From positions 1 to 13,980 of the forward strand of contig JAITLF010000269.1 of the NCBI GenBank assembly GCA_031278025.1: a DNA stretch of 13,980 nucleotides. The letters run 5' to 3'. The stretch is from Treponema sp. (GTDB lineage: Bacteria > Spirochaetota > Spirochaetia > Treponematales > Breznakiellaceae). The notes beneath the pieces were generated by a model that worked only from the letters and a program-made list of their open reading frames with translations, was not told where the DNA came from and ran no database searches. Below are positions 1-6,688 of the stretch, piece after piece. A program made the position numbers and the translations under genes. Positions within the stretch are counted from its first letter, which is position 1; every line of letters begins with the position of its first letter.

Positions 1-409
1 ATAAGAAGATGAACCGATTTTCGCTGAGGACAAAAATAAAAGTAAATATCCAATGGCTATTGTATTGCATGGTGCATAACACAGGGAAATGCATACCGGG
101 GATACTGGCGGAGAGTGGATGCTAGGGAGGAAGAGCGGAAGGCGGGGTTGCGAAAAGGCGGGAACAGCGGGCTTGCCGGTAGTAAATCGGTGATCGAATG
201 GTAAAAACCCGCAAAAGGAATCTATTCCTTTCCAAAAACGATTAATTCGACAGCCTCGTTCAAAGGCATAACATCTCATTTTTTCAGCGCATACATTACA
301 AGGGCTTTCTTTAGCCTGCGCCGATTCCAAACGACAGAGACGTCCGGCCCTGTTTCGTCAGTTACACCCTATTCCTAATTAAACGCATATGCCCGGACCC
401 CCATAAGTA
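1..409. other. Gene-free left edge
   Basis: No convincing gene is seen in these 409 bases. The only notable sequence feature is a short palindrome near 214-231 (AAAGGAAT, two bases, ATTCCTTT). Two short reading frames have protein-like composition but no usable start: plus-strand codons 5-79, opening right after a stop and ending in MAIVLHGA, and minus-strand codons 368-276, ending in LVMYALKK. They could be remnants of decayed genes or chance. Base composition shifts from AT-rich (1-110) to GC-rich (110-180) and back. No clear terminator for the radical SAM gene that ends at 410 was found. Confidence 0.5.
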
Positions 410-1369
410 TTAGTAGGGGATAAATCCTTCCCGCCAATGCCAAATAGGGGTGGACAGGACCGATGTAAAAGGATTTACCCGGCTGAAATCCGGAAGCCAG
501 TCCGATCCGGTAACCAACTCCTGGCAAAAACCTTCGGTTATCCCAAATTCCACAAGCCAGCCGATAACTGCCTCATATTCATCTTCACGAATATACCGCT
601 CAGGCGCCAAATAACCGGCGCCCGCTGGGGTATACTGGGTCATCACCGAAAGCAGGGCCCGGCCTTGCGCGTTCTCCGCAAACCAGCGGAGAACGCCCCT
701 GGTGGCTTCCAAAAAGCCGGGTATCACCAGGTGCCGGATCATAACCCCGGAAACAAGTACGGTCCCGTCTTCGCTATAGCGGAGTTCCCGGTGCTCCATC
801 ATCCTCAAAATGGCCGCCTTCGCGCGGTCGGGATAGTCTTGTGCGTTGAAAAAACGCCGCGCCTCCTCAATACCCAGGGTTTTCAAGTCCGGAAGGTACA
901 CATCCACCGTATCACAGAGCAGGGAAAGCACATGCGGGCCTTCATAGCCTGAACAATTCCAGAGTACCGGGATAACCAGCCCCTGAGACCTGGCTGCCGC
1001 AAGGCCGCGGGCCAGGGCCGGCGCCGCATGGCTTCCCGTAACTATGTTGATGTTCTCCGCCCCTTTTTCCTGCAAGGCACGGCATATACGGACAAATTCG
1101 CCGTCTTCTACAACCCGCCCCATCCCTTGCCGGGAAATCTGATAATTCTGGCAGAAGACACAGCCCAGGTTACATCCTGTTACAAATATGGTTCCCGACC
1201 CGCCCCGACCGGTAACAGGCGGTTCCTCACCCCAGTGTATGGTTGCCGCAGCGATGCGGAGTTCCCCGGTTTCACCGCAAAAACCCCGGAGGCCCGCAGC
1301 CCGATCCGCGCCGCACGAGCGGGAACAAAGGTTGCACGGTGTATAGAACGCCCCGAAAATATCAGGCAT
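410..1369 (-). CDS. PflX-like radical SAM protein
   Basis: This is a 319-residue radical SAM iron-sulfur protein of the PflX/COG1313 group, related to pyruvate formate-lyase activating enzymes. The group's substrate is not established. The radical SAM cluster motif CxxxCxxC is at residues 66-73 (CNLGCVFC), preceded by the GSGTIFVTG stretch usual in this group. Four more cysteines at 12, 15, 19 and 31 form an N-terminal motif that could bind a second metal or cluster. Length is normal for the family and there is no signal peptide, so it is probably cytoplasmic. The ATG lies 6 bases after the DUF721 gene stop, with AAAAGGA inside the end of that gene as ribosome binding site, so translation is probably coupled. 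It is the last gene of the dnaN-recF cluster. A replication role cannot be concluded from position alone. Confidence 0.88.
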   Translation of the reverse strand: MPDIFGAFYTPCNLCSRSCGADRAAGLRGFCGETGELRIAAATIHWGEEPPVTGRGGSGTIFVTGCNLGCVFCQNYQISRQGMGRVVEDGEFVRICRALQEKGAENINIVTGSHAAPALARGLAAARSQGLVIPVLWNCSGYEGPHVLSLLCDTVDVYLPDLKTLGIEEARRFFNAQDYPDRAKAAILRMMEHRELRYSEDGTVLVSGVMIRHLVIPGFLEATRGVLRWFAENAQGRALLSVMTQYTPAGAGYLAPERYIREDEYEAVIGWLVEFGITEGFCQELVTGSDWLPDFSRVNPFTSVLSTPIWHWREGFIPY

Positions 1370-1375
1370 GGAAGA

Positions 1376-1912
1376 TTAGTCCTTTTGCCGGGCTTTACCC
1401 CGCCTTTCTAACTTTTCCAATCGTTTTAGCGTTTCTAGAAACGCTTTATCTTCGATTCTTTCAAAATAATCGCGGTATACTCCCGGTACAGGGGCCGTTT
1501 CCGGTTCGTAACCAGCGAGATCGGGGGGCTGCTCGGAAAAAACAGCCGGGGTCTGATTTACATGAGAACCGGCGGATACTAATCCAGCGGAAAGCGAAAG
1601 CGGATCACGACTTAAACGGAAGGAGATACCTCGTATCTCCAGATCCGGGAAAAGGCGGATCACCGTTTTTAAAAGATAGGTCTGCTTGGTCTGAAGTATC
1701 TGGATCCATCCGGGATGATCCGCTTCCACCAGAAGCACCGCTTTTTCTAACTCCACGATGCGGGAATGAAACGCGGCTGCGGGAATCCCATTTTTTTCGG
1801 TAATACCGGCCCAAGAAGAGAAAAGCTCCGAATACCCCTCGGCCGTTTCCAACATATCCTCGCTTAGACTCTTGTTAAAAAAAAACGAAAGAATTTCCCC
1901 AACTCTTTTCAC
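1376..1912 (-). CDS. DUF721 family protein, DciA-like
   Basis: The 178-residue product carries an N-terminal DUF721 domain (about residues 1-100). Its recognisable core is the stretch VLLVEADHPGWIQILQTKQ, followed by a leucine-rich segment. DUF721 is related to DciA, a loader of the replicative helicase in bacteria that lack DnaC/DnaI, so a helicase-loading role is a family-based inference. The second half is a Pro/Glu-rich linker, then a charged helix rich in Lys, Arg and Glu at the C-terminus. The start chosen is GTG at 1910-1912, with GAGG eight bases upstream. The same frame is open further upstream, but that stretch lies inside recF and is implausible. GTG at 1919-1921 is the alternative. 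The gene sits 19 bases after recF and 6 before the radical SAM gene, in the recF-DUF721 order common near bacterial origins. Confidence 0.85.
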   Translation of the reverse strand: MKRVGEILSFFFNKSLSEDMLETAEGYSELFSSWAGITEKNGIPAAAFHSRIVELEKAVLLVEADHPGWIQILQTKQTYLLKTVIRLFPDLEIRGISFRLSRDPLSLSAGLVSAGSHVNQTPAVFSEQPPDLAGYEPETAPVPGVYRDYFERIEDKAFLETLKRLEKLERRGKARQKD

Positions 1913-1931
1913 AATCCCCACCTCATGTCTT

Positions 1932-3008
1932 TCATCCCATCCGTAAAAGTTCCCCGTCCGCCACCCGGTATACCAGCGTATCGGACGTACGGTACCGCTC
2001 GTAAGGTTCTTCGGGAAGAAAGGTGTAAAAAGCCTGATCATATTCGGGCATGGCGGCAATAAATCTCCGCCGTTTTTCCGTATCAATCTCTAAGAGCACA
2101 TCGTCCAGCAGGAGTATGGGGTTCTTGCCTGTCATGAAGGAAAACCGGCGGGCCTGAGCTATTCGCAGAAGCAGAGCCAAAAGCCTCCGCTGCCCGGTAG
2201 AAGCCCTGACAGCAAATTCGGCGCCGTGGCGGGTAAATACATACCGGTCCCGGTGAGGCCCTGAAAGGGAAACACCCATAACCCGCTCTTGTTCCCGGCG
2301 TTCCCCCAATAACGCCATAATCCCGGCAGAGCTTCCCATTTTCCAGGACGGGCTATATCGGATAGAAATACCGTCCAAACCGGAAACTTCCTGATAAAGG
2401 GGGCCAAAGATGCCGGAAAAATGCCGGACCGCCTCTTCCCGTTTCTCCATGAGCTTTAATCCGTATTCAGCCAACTGGGGATCCAACGTATCCAAAATAG
2501 AGCCGTTCCCCCCGGATTTAAGTACGGCGTTCCGGGTTTTGAGTACCTTGCGATACTTCCTTAGATCGTCAAGGTATACTAAATCATATAATGATTGAGT
2601 CTGATCGAAAAAACGGCGACGATCTTCCGGCGTTCCAGATACAAATTCCATGTCCTCGTGGCAGAACACAATACACGGCACAATCTGAATCAGCTTTTTC
2701 CGGTCGTCAAGACGTTTTCCATCCAACTCAATGATCTTTTTGGCATGTTCATACTTTACCCAAAGACGGCTGTACAGAGACCCCTCAAGACGGGCAAGAA
2801 CGGCGCAATTTTTGCCGCCGCCACGAACTAAATCTCCATCCCGGACGTCCCGAAAGGAGGAAGCATATGAACAAAAGTACAGGGATTCAAGAAAATTTGT
2901 CTTTCCCTGACCATTTTCTCCAACAAGAAAAACGTCTTTTCCCCCTGTTTCAACCTCATTATCACAAAGATTTCTAAAGGAGATAGTCCGCAAGCCAGAG
3001 AAGATCAC
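1932..3008 (-). CDS. recF: RecF, recombination/repair ATPase
   Basis: RecF is an SMC-like ABC ATPase that binds gapped DNA with RecR and helps load RecA at stalled forks. The 358-residue length is typical. Visible motifs are Walker A GENGQGKT at residues 30-37, the ABC signature region STGQRRLLALLL in the C-terminal third, and Walker B ILLLDDVLLEID just after it. The start is GTG at 3006-3008. No ATG lies in this frame between that codon and the end of dnaN, and the ribosome binding site is weak (GGA a few bases upstream). It begins 24 bases after the dnaN stop, so it is probably co-transcribed with dnaN and perhaps poorly translated, which fits the low RecF levels known in other bacteria. 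It ends in TGA, 19 bases before the DUF721 gene. Confidence 0.96.
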   Translation of the reverse strand: MIFSGLRTISFRNLCDNEVETGGKDVFLVGENGQGKTNFLESLYFCSYASSFRDVRDGDLVRGGGKNCAVLARLEGSLYSRLWVKYEHAKKIIELDGKRLDDRKKLIQIVPCIVFCHEDMEFVSGTPEDRRRFFDQTQSLYDLVYLDDLRKYRKVLKTRNAVLKSGGNGSILDTLDPQLAEYGLKLMEKREEAVRHFSGIFGPLYQEVSGLDGISIRYSPSWKMGSSAGIMALLGERREQERVMGVSLSGPHRDRYVFTRHGAEFAVRASTGQRRLLALLLRIAQARRFSFMTGKNPILLLDDVLLEIDTEKRRRFIAAMPEYDQAFYTFLPEEPYERYRTSDTLVYRVADGELLRMG

Positions 3009-3032
3009 GAATTTTCCATAAACCCAGAAGGA

Positions 3033-4136
3033 TTAGTCAACCTGCATGGGCATGATTATATGGAAAAAGTCCTTTTCCGGCACGGGCTTTAAGGTTATGG
3101 CCCGGGCAGCTTCGGTAAAATAGATGCTTACTTCCAGATCGGTCATTGCCTTAAAGGGTTCTTCAATGTACCGGTAGTTCAAGGCTATAGATACTTCTTC
3201 CCCTTCGTATTTACAGGCTATATTTTCCCGTGCGTTTCCTATGTCGCTTTCTTCCGAAGAGATGGATATATACCCCGTACTAACCTTGAGATATATACGC
3301 CGGGATTTTTGTTCCACCAGGAGGGAAACCCGCCGTAAAGCGTCCAGCATTTCCATGCGGCTCATGGTGAAGGAATAGCTTTGACTTTCGGGTATAACCC
3401 GCCGGTAATTGGGAAACTGACCCTCTATCAGGACAGAAGAAAGCTGGTATAAACCGAATTTGATAAAGATGATCTTGTCCGTAATGGAAATGGAAACCAA
3501 GCCTTCTTCCCCAGATCTTTTCAGAAGGACGGTAAGAATTTTCGGCGGTATAATGACTCCGGTAAAATCAGCTATTTCATCGCCCATTTCCTTGCAGATA
3601 TAGGCAAGCCGCCTGCCGTCTGTGGCGACCATAATGAGCTTATCGCCCTGCTTCTCAAAGAAGACCCCGTTCATGAAATACCGGGTTTCATCGTCAGATA
3701 CGGCAAAAACCGTCTGCTGTATCATCTCCTTAAAATCTTTAATCGGCAATTCGAACTCCATATCCTGGTTCGCAACAGGAAATTCAGGAAATTTGTCGGA
3801 GGCGATGCTTTTAAGCTGGAATTCTATGTCCTTTGACAGAGGCCTGATGACGATATTCATGTCATTCTGGTTGAATTCCATCTCACCTTCGGGGATGGAG
3901 TTGAGAATTCCTAAAAATTTATCCCCAAAAACGGTAGTAGTCCCCTCCGCCTGTACAGCTATAGGTATCTGGGTCTCAAAATTCACCTTGATATCTGTTG
4001 ATTTGATATGCAAGGTATCGTTTTTAGCCTCAAGATAAATATTCGACAATATCGAAATGGCATTTTTAGATAATATTATCTCCTGAGCTATGCTGATCTC
4101 CTTCAGAAGTACGCCTCGTTCACAGGTAAAATTCAT
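3033..4136 (-). CDS. dnaN: DNA polymerase III beta subunit (sliding clamp)
   Basis: DnaN is the ring-shaped clamp that tethers DNA polymerase III to its template and recruits MutS, ligase and other partners. The 367-residue product has the expected length for three repeated clamp folds. The N-terminal stretch (MNFTCERGVLL...), the central ATDGRRLAY segment and the C-terminal IIMPMQ ending are the usual DnaN landmarks. The ATG at 4134-4136 is preceded by AAGGAG at good spacing. The gene follows dnaA on the same strand with a 202-base gap and heads the tight dnaN-recF-DUF721-radical SAM cluster. The gap contains three possible DnaA boxes and a promoter candidate, so expression may respond to DnaA as well as to readthrough from dnaA. 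Confidence 0.97.
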   Translation of the reverse strand: MNFTCERGVLLKEISIAQEIILSKNAISILSNIYLEAKNDTLHIKSTDIKVNFETQIPIAVQAEGTTTVFGDKFLGILNSIPEGEMEFNQNDMNIVIRPLSKDIEFQLKSIASDKFPEFPVANQDMEFELPIKDFKEMIQQTVFAVSDDETRYFMNGVFFEKQGDKLIMVATDGRRLAYICKEMGDEIADFTGVIIPPKILTVLLKRSGEEGLVSISITDKIIFIKFGLYQLSSVLIEGQFPNYRRVIPESQSYSFTMSRMEMLDALRRVSLLVEQKSRRIYLKVSTGYISISSEESDIGNARENIACKYEGEEVSIALNYRYIEEPFKAMTDLEVSIYFTEAARAITLKPVPEKDFFHIIMPMQVD

Positions 4137-4202
4137 ACTCTTTTCTCCTTATTCCTATATAAATATATATAATAATAGAAGTAATAATAAGTCCTTCTAA
4201 TA

Positions 4203-4211
4203 TGTGGAAAA
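4203..4211 (-). promoter_or_regulatory. DnaA box (dnaA-dnaN gap)
   Basis: Read on the minus strand this is TTTTCCACA, which fits the relaxed DnaA-box consensus TTWTNCACA. It lies 67 bases upstream of the dnaN start. Confidence 0.55.
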
Positions 4212-4275
4212 TATCCATAAGTCTATAGTACTACATAAGTTAGAGAATTAACAATCCGGGGAAAAGATGAGCTAT

Positions 4276-4284
4276 TTATCCACA
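4276..4284 (+). promoter_or_regulatory. DnaA box, exact consensus
   Basis: TTATCCACA, the strongest DnaA-box sequence, lies in the dnaA-dnaN gap. A second near match, TTATTCACC, starts 27 bases further on at 4303-4311. Together with the box at 4203 they make a cluster downstream of dnaA. This resembles origins in which DnaA boxes lie on both sides of dnaA, and could also regulate dnaN. Confidence 0.7.
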
Positions 4285-4312
4285 TTTGATTCAAAATTCC
4301 AGTTATTCACCT

Positions 4313-4342
4313 ATTATACCCTCCTTACCAACAGGTTTTCAA
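4313..4342 (-). promoter_or_regulatory. Candidate dnaN promoter
   Basis: On the minus strand there is TTGAAA (4337-4342, overlapping the dnaA stop), an 18-base spacer and a perfect TATAAT (4313-4318). Transcription would start near 4306 and give a 5' leader of about 170 bases for dnaN, with two DnaA boxes at or just after the start. This is the best sigma-70-type match in the gap. Confidence 0.5.
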
Positions 4343-5736
4343 GTTTTCGCGTTGTATTCTTTTATCATCCTGATGAGGGTTTGTATGGTCGATTCCATAG
4401 TCGGATCCGACTTGATACGTTCTTCGACCTTCTCACAGGAATGCATCACCGTGGTATGGTCACGGCCTCCAAAGTCCTGGCCTATTTCGGTCGTAGAGAA
4501 TTCGGTGATAGATCGTGTTATGTACATGGCAAGCTGCCGGGGAAATACTATCTTTTGGGTACGTTTTTTGCCCTTGATATCGGTTGGAGACAGGGAAAAA
4601 TAGTCCGCCGTTACTCGTATAATGCTGTCTATAGATATATTCGTCTGTTTTGGAGCGGTTAAAAGGTCTTTAAGTATCTGTAAGGAGGTATCTACCGTAA
4701 TTGGTTTTTCAACCAATTCCGCGTATGCTATGAGTTTGGTTAAGGCGGCTTCCAAATCTCTGATATTGGTCGATATGTTCTTGCTAATCAGGAATATGAC
4801 CTCGTCAGGGATGGATATACGCCGGTTTTCGATTTTTTTCTTCAGGATTGCGCAACGCGTTTCGTAATTTGGCGGCTGAAGGTCCACGTTAAGGCCGCAT
4901 TCAAACCGTGAACGGAGCCGCTCATTGATCTTTTTCATTTCCGAGGCCGGACGGTCGCAGGTAAAGACGATCTGCTTTTTTGAGCCGTAGAGGGCATTAA
5001 ATGTATGGAAAAGCTCTTCTTGGGTTTCCCATTTGTTTTCGAAAAAGTGGATGTCATCAATAAGAAGGACATCTACATACCGGTATTTGTTTTTGAATCC
5101 CGTCATTCCCATACGGTTCTCCTGGAGGGTATGGATGAATTCATTGGTAAAGCTTTCCGCAGTAATGTAAATTATCTTCTTATCGGAGTTTTCGTGGATA
5201 TAGTTGCCTATAGCCTGCATAAGGTGGGTTTTTCCCAGCCCTACCCCACCATATATGAAGAAAGGGTTATAGGAGGTTCCCGGATTTTTGGATATGGCCA
5301 TGGCAGCGCTGGCGGCAAACCGGTTGTTATCACCGATGATATATTTATCAAACGTATAGTCCATATTGAGGTCTTTGTGGTCGTTTTTTTTATTATCTGA
5401 AACCGGTATTGCCGCCTCCCTCCCGGCGGTTCTTGGACTCGGTATTTGTGATTTTTTGGGGTTGGGTTCCGGTTCCGTTGGGTTACGGGGCCTTATTTCA
5501 TATGCAAGGGAAATTTTCTTTCCGGTAAGGTTTTTTATCGTACTTTCGATATAATTTTGATACCGCTGTTTGACCTGATCCCGGTAAAACGTGGAAGGAA
5601 CGGCGACTATAATCTCTTTTTCCGTGGCCCGCAGGTATTCAATGTTGAACCACATGGCAAATTCTTGCTCGTTTTTTTCGTTTCTTATAATATTGAGGGT
5701 TTCTTCCCAGAATACTTTATATTCCCATTCAGCCAT
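4339..5736 (-). CDS. dnaA: Chromosomal replication initiator DnaA
   Basis: DnaA is an AAA+ ATPase that binds DnaA boxes at oriC, opens the duplex and recruits the helicase. The 465-residue product shows all four domains. These are an N-terminal helicase-interaction domain (about 1-80), a Pro/Asn-rich variable linker (about 82-120), the AAA+ core with Walker A GGVGLGKT at 163-170, Walker B VLLIDDIHF at 223-231 and box VII RLRSRF near 274-279, and a C-terminal DNA-binding domain with the signature DFGGRDHTTVMHSCEK at 421-436. The ATG at 5734-5736 has GGGGAT upstream at usable spacing. An exact DnaA box 36 bases upstream suggests autoregulation. The gene-free AT-rich stretch upstream is the likely origin. 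It ends in TGA, overlapping the putative dnaN promoter. Confidence 0.98.
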   Translation of the reverse strand: MAEWEYKVFWEETLNIIRNEKNEQEFAMWFNIEYLRATEKEIIVAVPSTFYRDQVKQRYQNYIESTIKNLTGKKISLAYEIRPRNPTEPEPNPKKSQIPSPRTAGREAAIPVSDNKKNDHKDLNMDYTFDKYIIGDNNRFAASAAMAISKNPGTSYNPFFIYGGVGLGKTHLMQAIGNYIHENSDKKIIYITAESFTNEFIHTLQENRMGMTGFKNKYRYVDVLLIDDIHFFENKWETQEELFHTFNALYGSKKQIVFTCDRPASEMKKINERLRSRFECGLNVDLQPPNYETRCAILKKKIENRRISIPDEVIFLISKNISTNIRDLEAALTKLIAYAELVEKPITVDTSLQILKDLLTAPKQTNISIDSIIRVTADYFSLSPTDIKGKKRTQKIVFPRQLAMYITRSITEFSTTEIGQDFGGRDHTTVMHSCEKVEERIKSDPTMESTIQTLIRMIKEYNAKT

Positions 5737-5771
5737 ACGGAATCCCCATGCCGGACCATGATATTAACAAG

Positions 5772-5780
5772 TTATCCACA
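5772..5780 (+). promoter_or_regulatory. DnaA box at dnaA promoter, exact
   Basis: TTATCCACA starts 36 bases upstream of the dnaA ATG. At this position bound DnaA would sit in or near the dnaA leader, the usual arrangement for autorepression. Confidence 0.75.
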
Positions 5781-5845
5781 AGGATAAGATAAAAAAAACA
5801 ATGCACTTTTTTTACGCTCTTCTCTTTATAGCTGAGTGGCAATAT

Positions 5846-5880
5846 TTAGCTATTTCTTTATATTATAAAGAAATAGCTAA
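5846..5880. repeat. Perfect 35-bp palindrome
   Basis: Arms of 17 bases (5846-5862 and 5864-5880, beginning TTAGCTATTTC) are exactly complementary around a single central T at 5863. It lies 110-144 bases upstream of dnaA, between the dnaA-proximal box and the main box cluster. With a one-base spacer it suits a dimeric protein site or a cruciform better than an RNA terminator, and no T-run follows on either strand. The core also contains TATAAT-like sequence on the minus strand, so an operator over a dnaA promoter is possible. Confidence 0.85.
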
Positions 5881-5955
5881 CACAAATATGCTATGTATAG
5901 TTGTGCCGTAAAGCCTAAATTTTACTCATTTGATATAAACTAGATATTAAGCAAT

Positions 5956-5981
5956 TTATACACAATGTATACACAATGTAT
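5956..5981 (+). repeat. Two tandem 11-bp repeats carrying DnaA boxes
   Basis: ATACACAATGT occurs twice head to tail (5958-5968 and 5969-5979), plus AT of a third copy. With the preceding TT the first copy makes the exact DnaA box TTATACACA (5956-5964). The second makes GTATACACA (5967-5975), one mismatch from consensus. The 11-base step is about one helical turn, so two DnaA molecules could bind side by side on one face. Confidence 0.75.
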
Positions 5982-6184
5982 TCAACTATGTCAACAATCT
6001 AAGAATATCGTGTGTTACGCGGCATATAATTGAAATGTCATTGGATATATGTGAAAACCCGTGATTTTCAGGTTATTTTTTACAAATTTCCCGGTAAATT
6101 GTATAAAAAAGTATATAACTTGCATCCCAATTTAAATCTTGTGGCAGTTTTAGTCAAAGGGCAAAGAAAAATATGTGCAAATTT

Positions 6185-6193
6185 TGTGGATAA
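6185..6193 (-). promoter_or_regulatory. DnaA box, exact, reverse orientation
   Basis: TGTGGATAA on the plus strand is TTATCCACA on the minus strand. A one-mismatch box (6174-6182, same orientation) starts 11 bases away, repeating the one-turn spacing seen at 5956-5975. Confidence 0.7.
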
Positions 6194-6312
6194 ACGCTTG
6201 TGAAGTGTTGATATTTTACCGGTATTTACAAAATTGGCACCCTTCATTCAAAAAATATCGATAAACGGGGTTCCTTTGGAGCCTTCAAGATATAAATATG
6301 CAATAAATTGAG

Positions 6313-6365
6313 GCTGTTCCAAAACCTCGCGGCAACGAGGTTGAGGCGGATACCTTCTGAACAGC
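6313..6365 (+). other. Nested stem-loop structure
   Basis: An outer 7-bp stem (GCTGTTC 6313-6319 with GAACAGC 6359-6365) encloses an inner perfect 7-bp hairpin (AACCTCG 6323-6329, loop CGGCAA, CGAGGTT 6336-6342). There is no T-run, so it is not a simple terminator. It lies between the putative origin and the 21-bp repeat array. It may be part of a structured RNA or of a dispersed intergenic repeat family. No function is assigned. Confidence 0.5.
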
Positions 6366-6395
6366 ACATAACGGGTTCAGGTGCGGGCGGAAACG

Positions 6396-6584
6396 CTCCA
6401 TCCGGATATAAGGATGGTCCATTCGGAGAGCAGAATGGTTTATTTAGACATACAAATACTCCATTTGTATATCCAAATGCTTCATTTGTATGCCTGAACG
6501 CTCCATTTGTATGTCAGAATGCTCCATTTGTATATCCGAATGCTCCATTTATATGTCTAAATTCTCCTTTTTTATATAAGATGG
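6396..6584 (+). repeat. Nine tandem 21-bp hairpin repeats
   Basis: Nine units of exactly 21 bases run without gaps, with approximate consensus CTCCATTTGTATRTCYRAATG. In most units bases 4-9 pair with bases 16-21, and the pairs change together: CCATCC with GGATGG in unit 1, CCATTC with GAATGG in unit 2, TATTT with AAATA in unit 3, CATTTG with CAAATG in unit 4, ATTTA with TAAAT in unit 8. Unit 9 is degenerate and one further half-unit follows. Because 21 is a multiple of three, the array is open on the plus strand as heptads such as NAPFVYP. That frame starts at TTG 6308 without a ribosome binding site, so a protein is doubtful. It lies between the putative oriC and the 3' end of thrC. Confidence 0.9.
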
Positions 6585-6688
6585 TCCCTTTTTATGAAGG
6601 ATACCGGGGAGAATGAACTCAAGACGCGGGGTTTGGGAAATTCTCAATTTCATATTTATGTTATTTATACGCGAAGCTCAACAGACTC
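6585..6688. other. Spacer between repeat array and thrC
   Basis: About 100 bases contain no recognised gene. A short plus-strand frame beginning at 6613 (ATG with GGGGAG upstream) runs into the thrC antisense strand and is not credible. No clear intrinsic terminator for thrC was found here. Confidence 0.4.

Larger units (their letters stand above)
5737..6300. other. Putative replication origin (oriC)
   Basis: A gene-free, strongly AT-rich stretch lies directly upstream of dnaA. It contains exact DnaA boxes at 5772-5780 (plus), 5956-5964 (plus, TTATACACA) and 6185-6193 (minus, TTATCCACA). There are one-mismatch boxes at 5967-5975 (plus), 6050-6058 (minus) and 6174-6182 (minus). The T/A-rich segment around 6060-6140, between box groups, is the best candidate for the unwinding element. 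A 35-bp palindrome is at 5846-5880. Clustered boxes, AT-richness and adjacency to dnaA are what an oriC looks like, but no start-site data exist here. The dnaA-dnaN gap also holds boxes and may be part of a two-part origin. Confidence 0.75.

Noticed and set aside
5..79. Plus-strand frame ending KYPMAIVLHGA
   Set aside because: Opens after a stop codon at 2-4, too short, and no ribosome binding site at its internal ATG.
276..368. Minus-strand frame ending LKKALVMYALKK
   Set aside because: Only 30 codons with no start codon near its beginning. It could be a gene remnant but cannot be supported.
1913..2086. 58-codon N-terminal extension of the DUF721 protein
   Set aside because: It runs inside recF in another frame. 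The GTG at 1912 has a good ribosome binding site and gives the family-like N-terminus.
6396..6584. CRISPR array
   Set aside because: Units are contiguous 21-mers with no unique spacers, and no cas genes are present.
6308..6616. 102-codon plus-strand frame with NAPFVYP heptads
   Set aside because: It starts at TTG with no ribosome binding site and exists mainly because a 21-base repeat keeps frames open. Arm covariation fits a nucleic-acid structure better. A real repeat peptide is not fully excluded.
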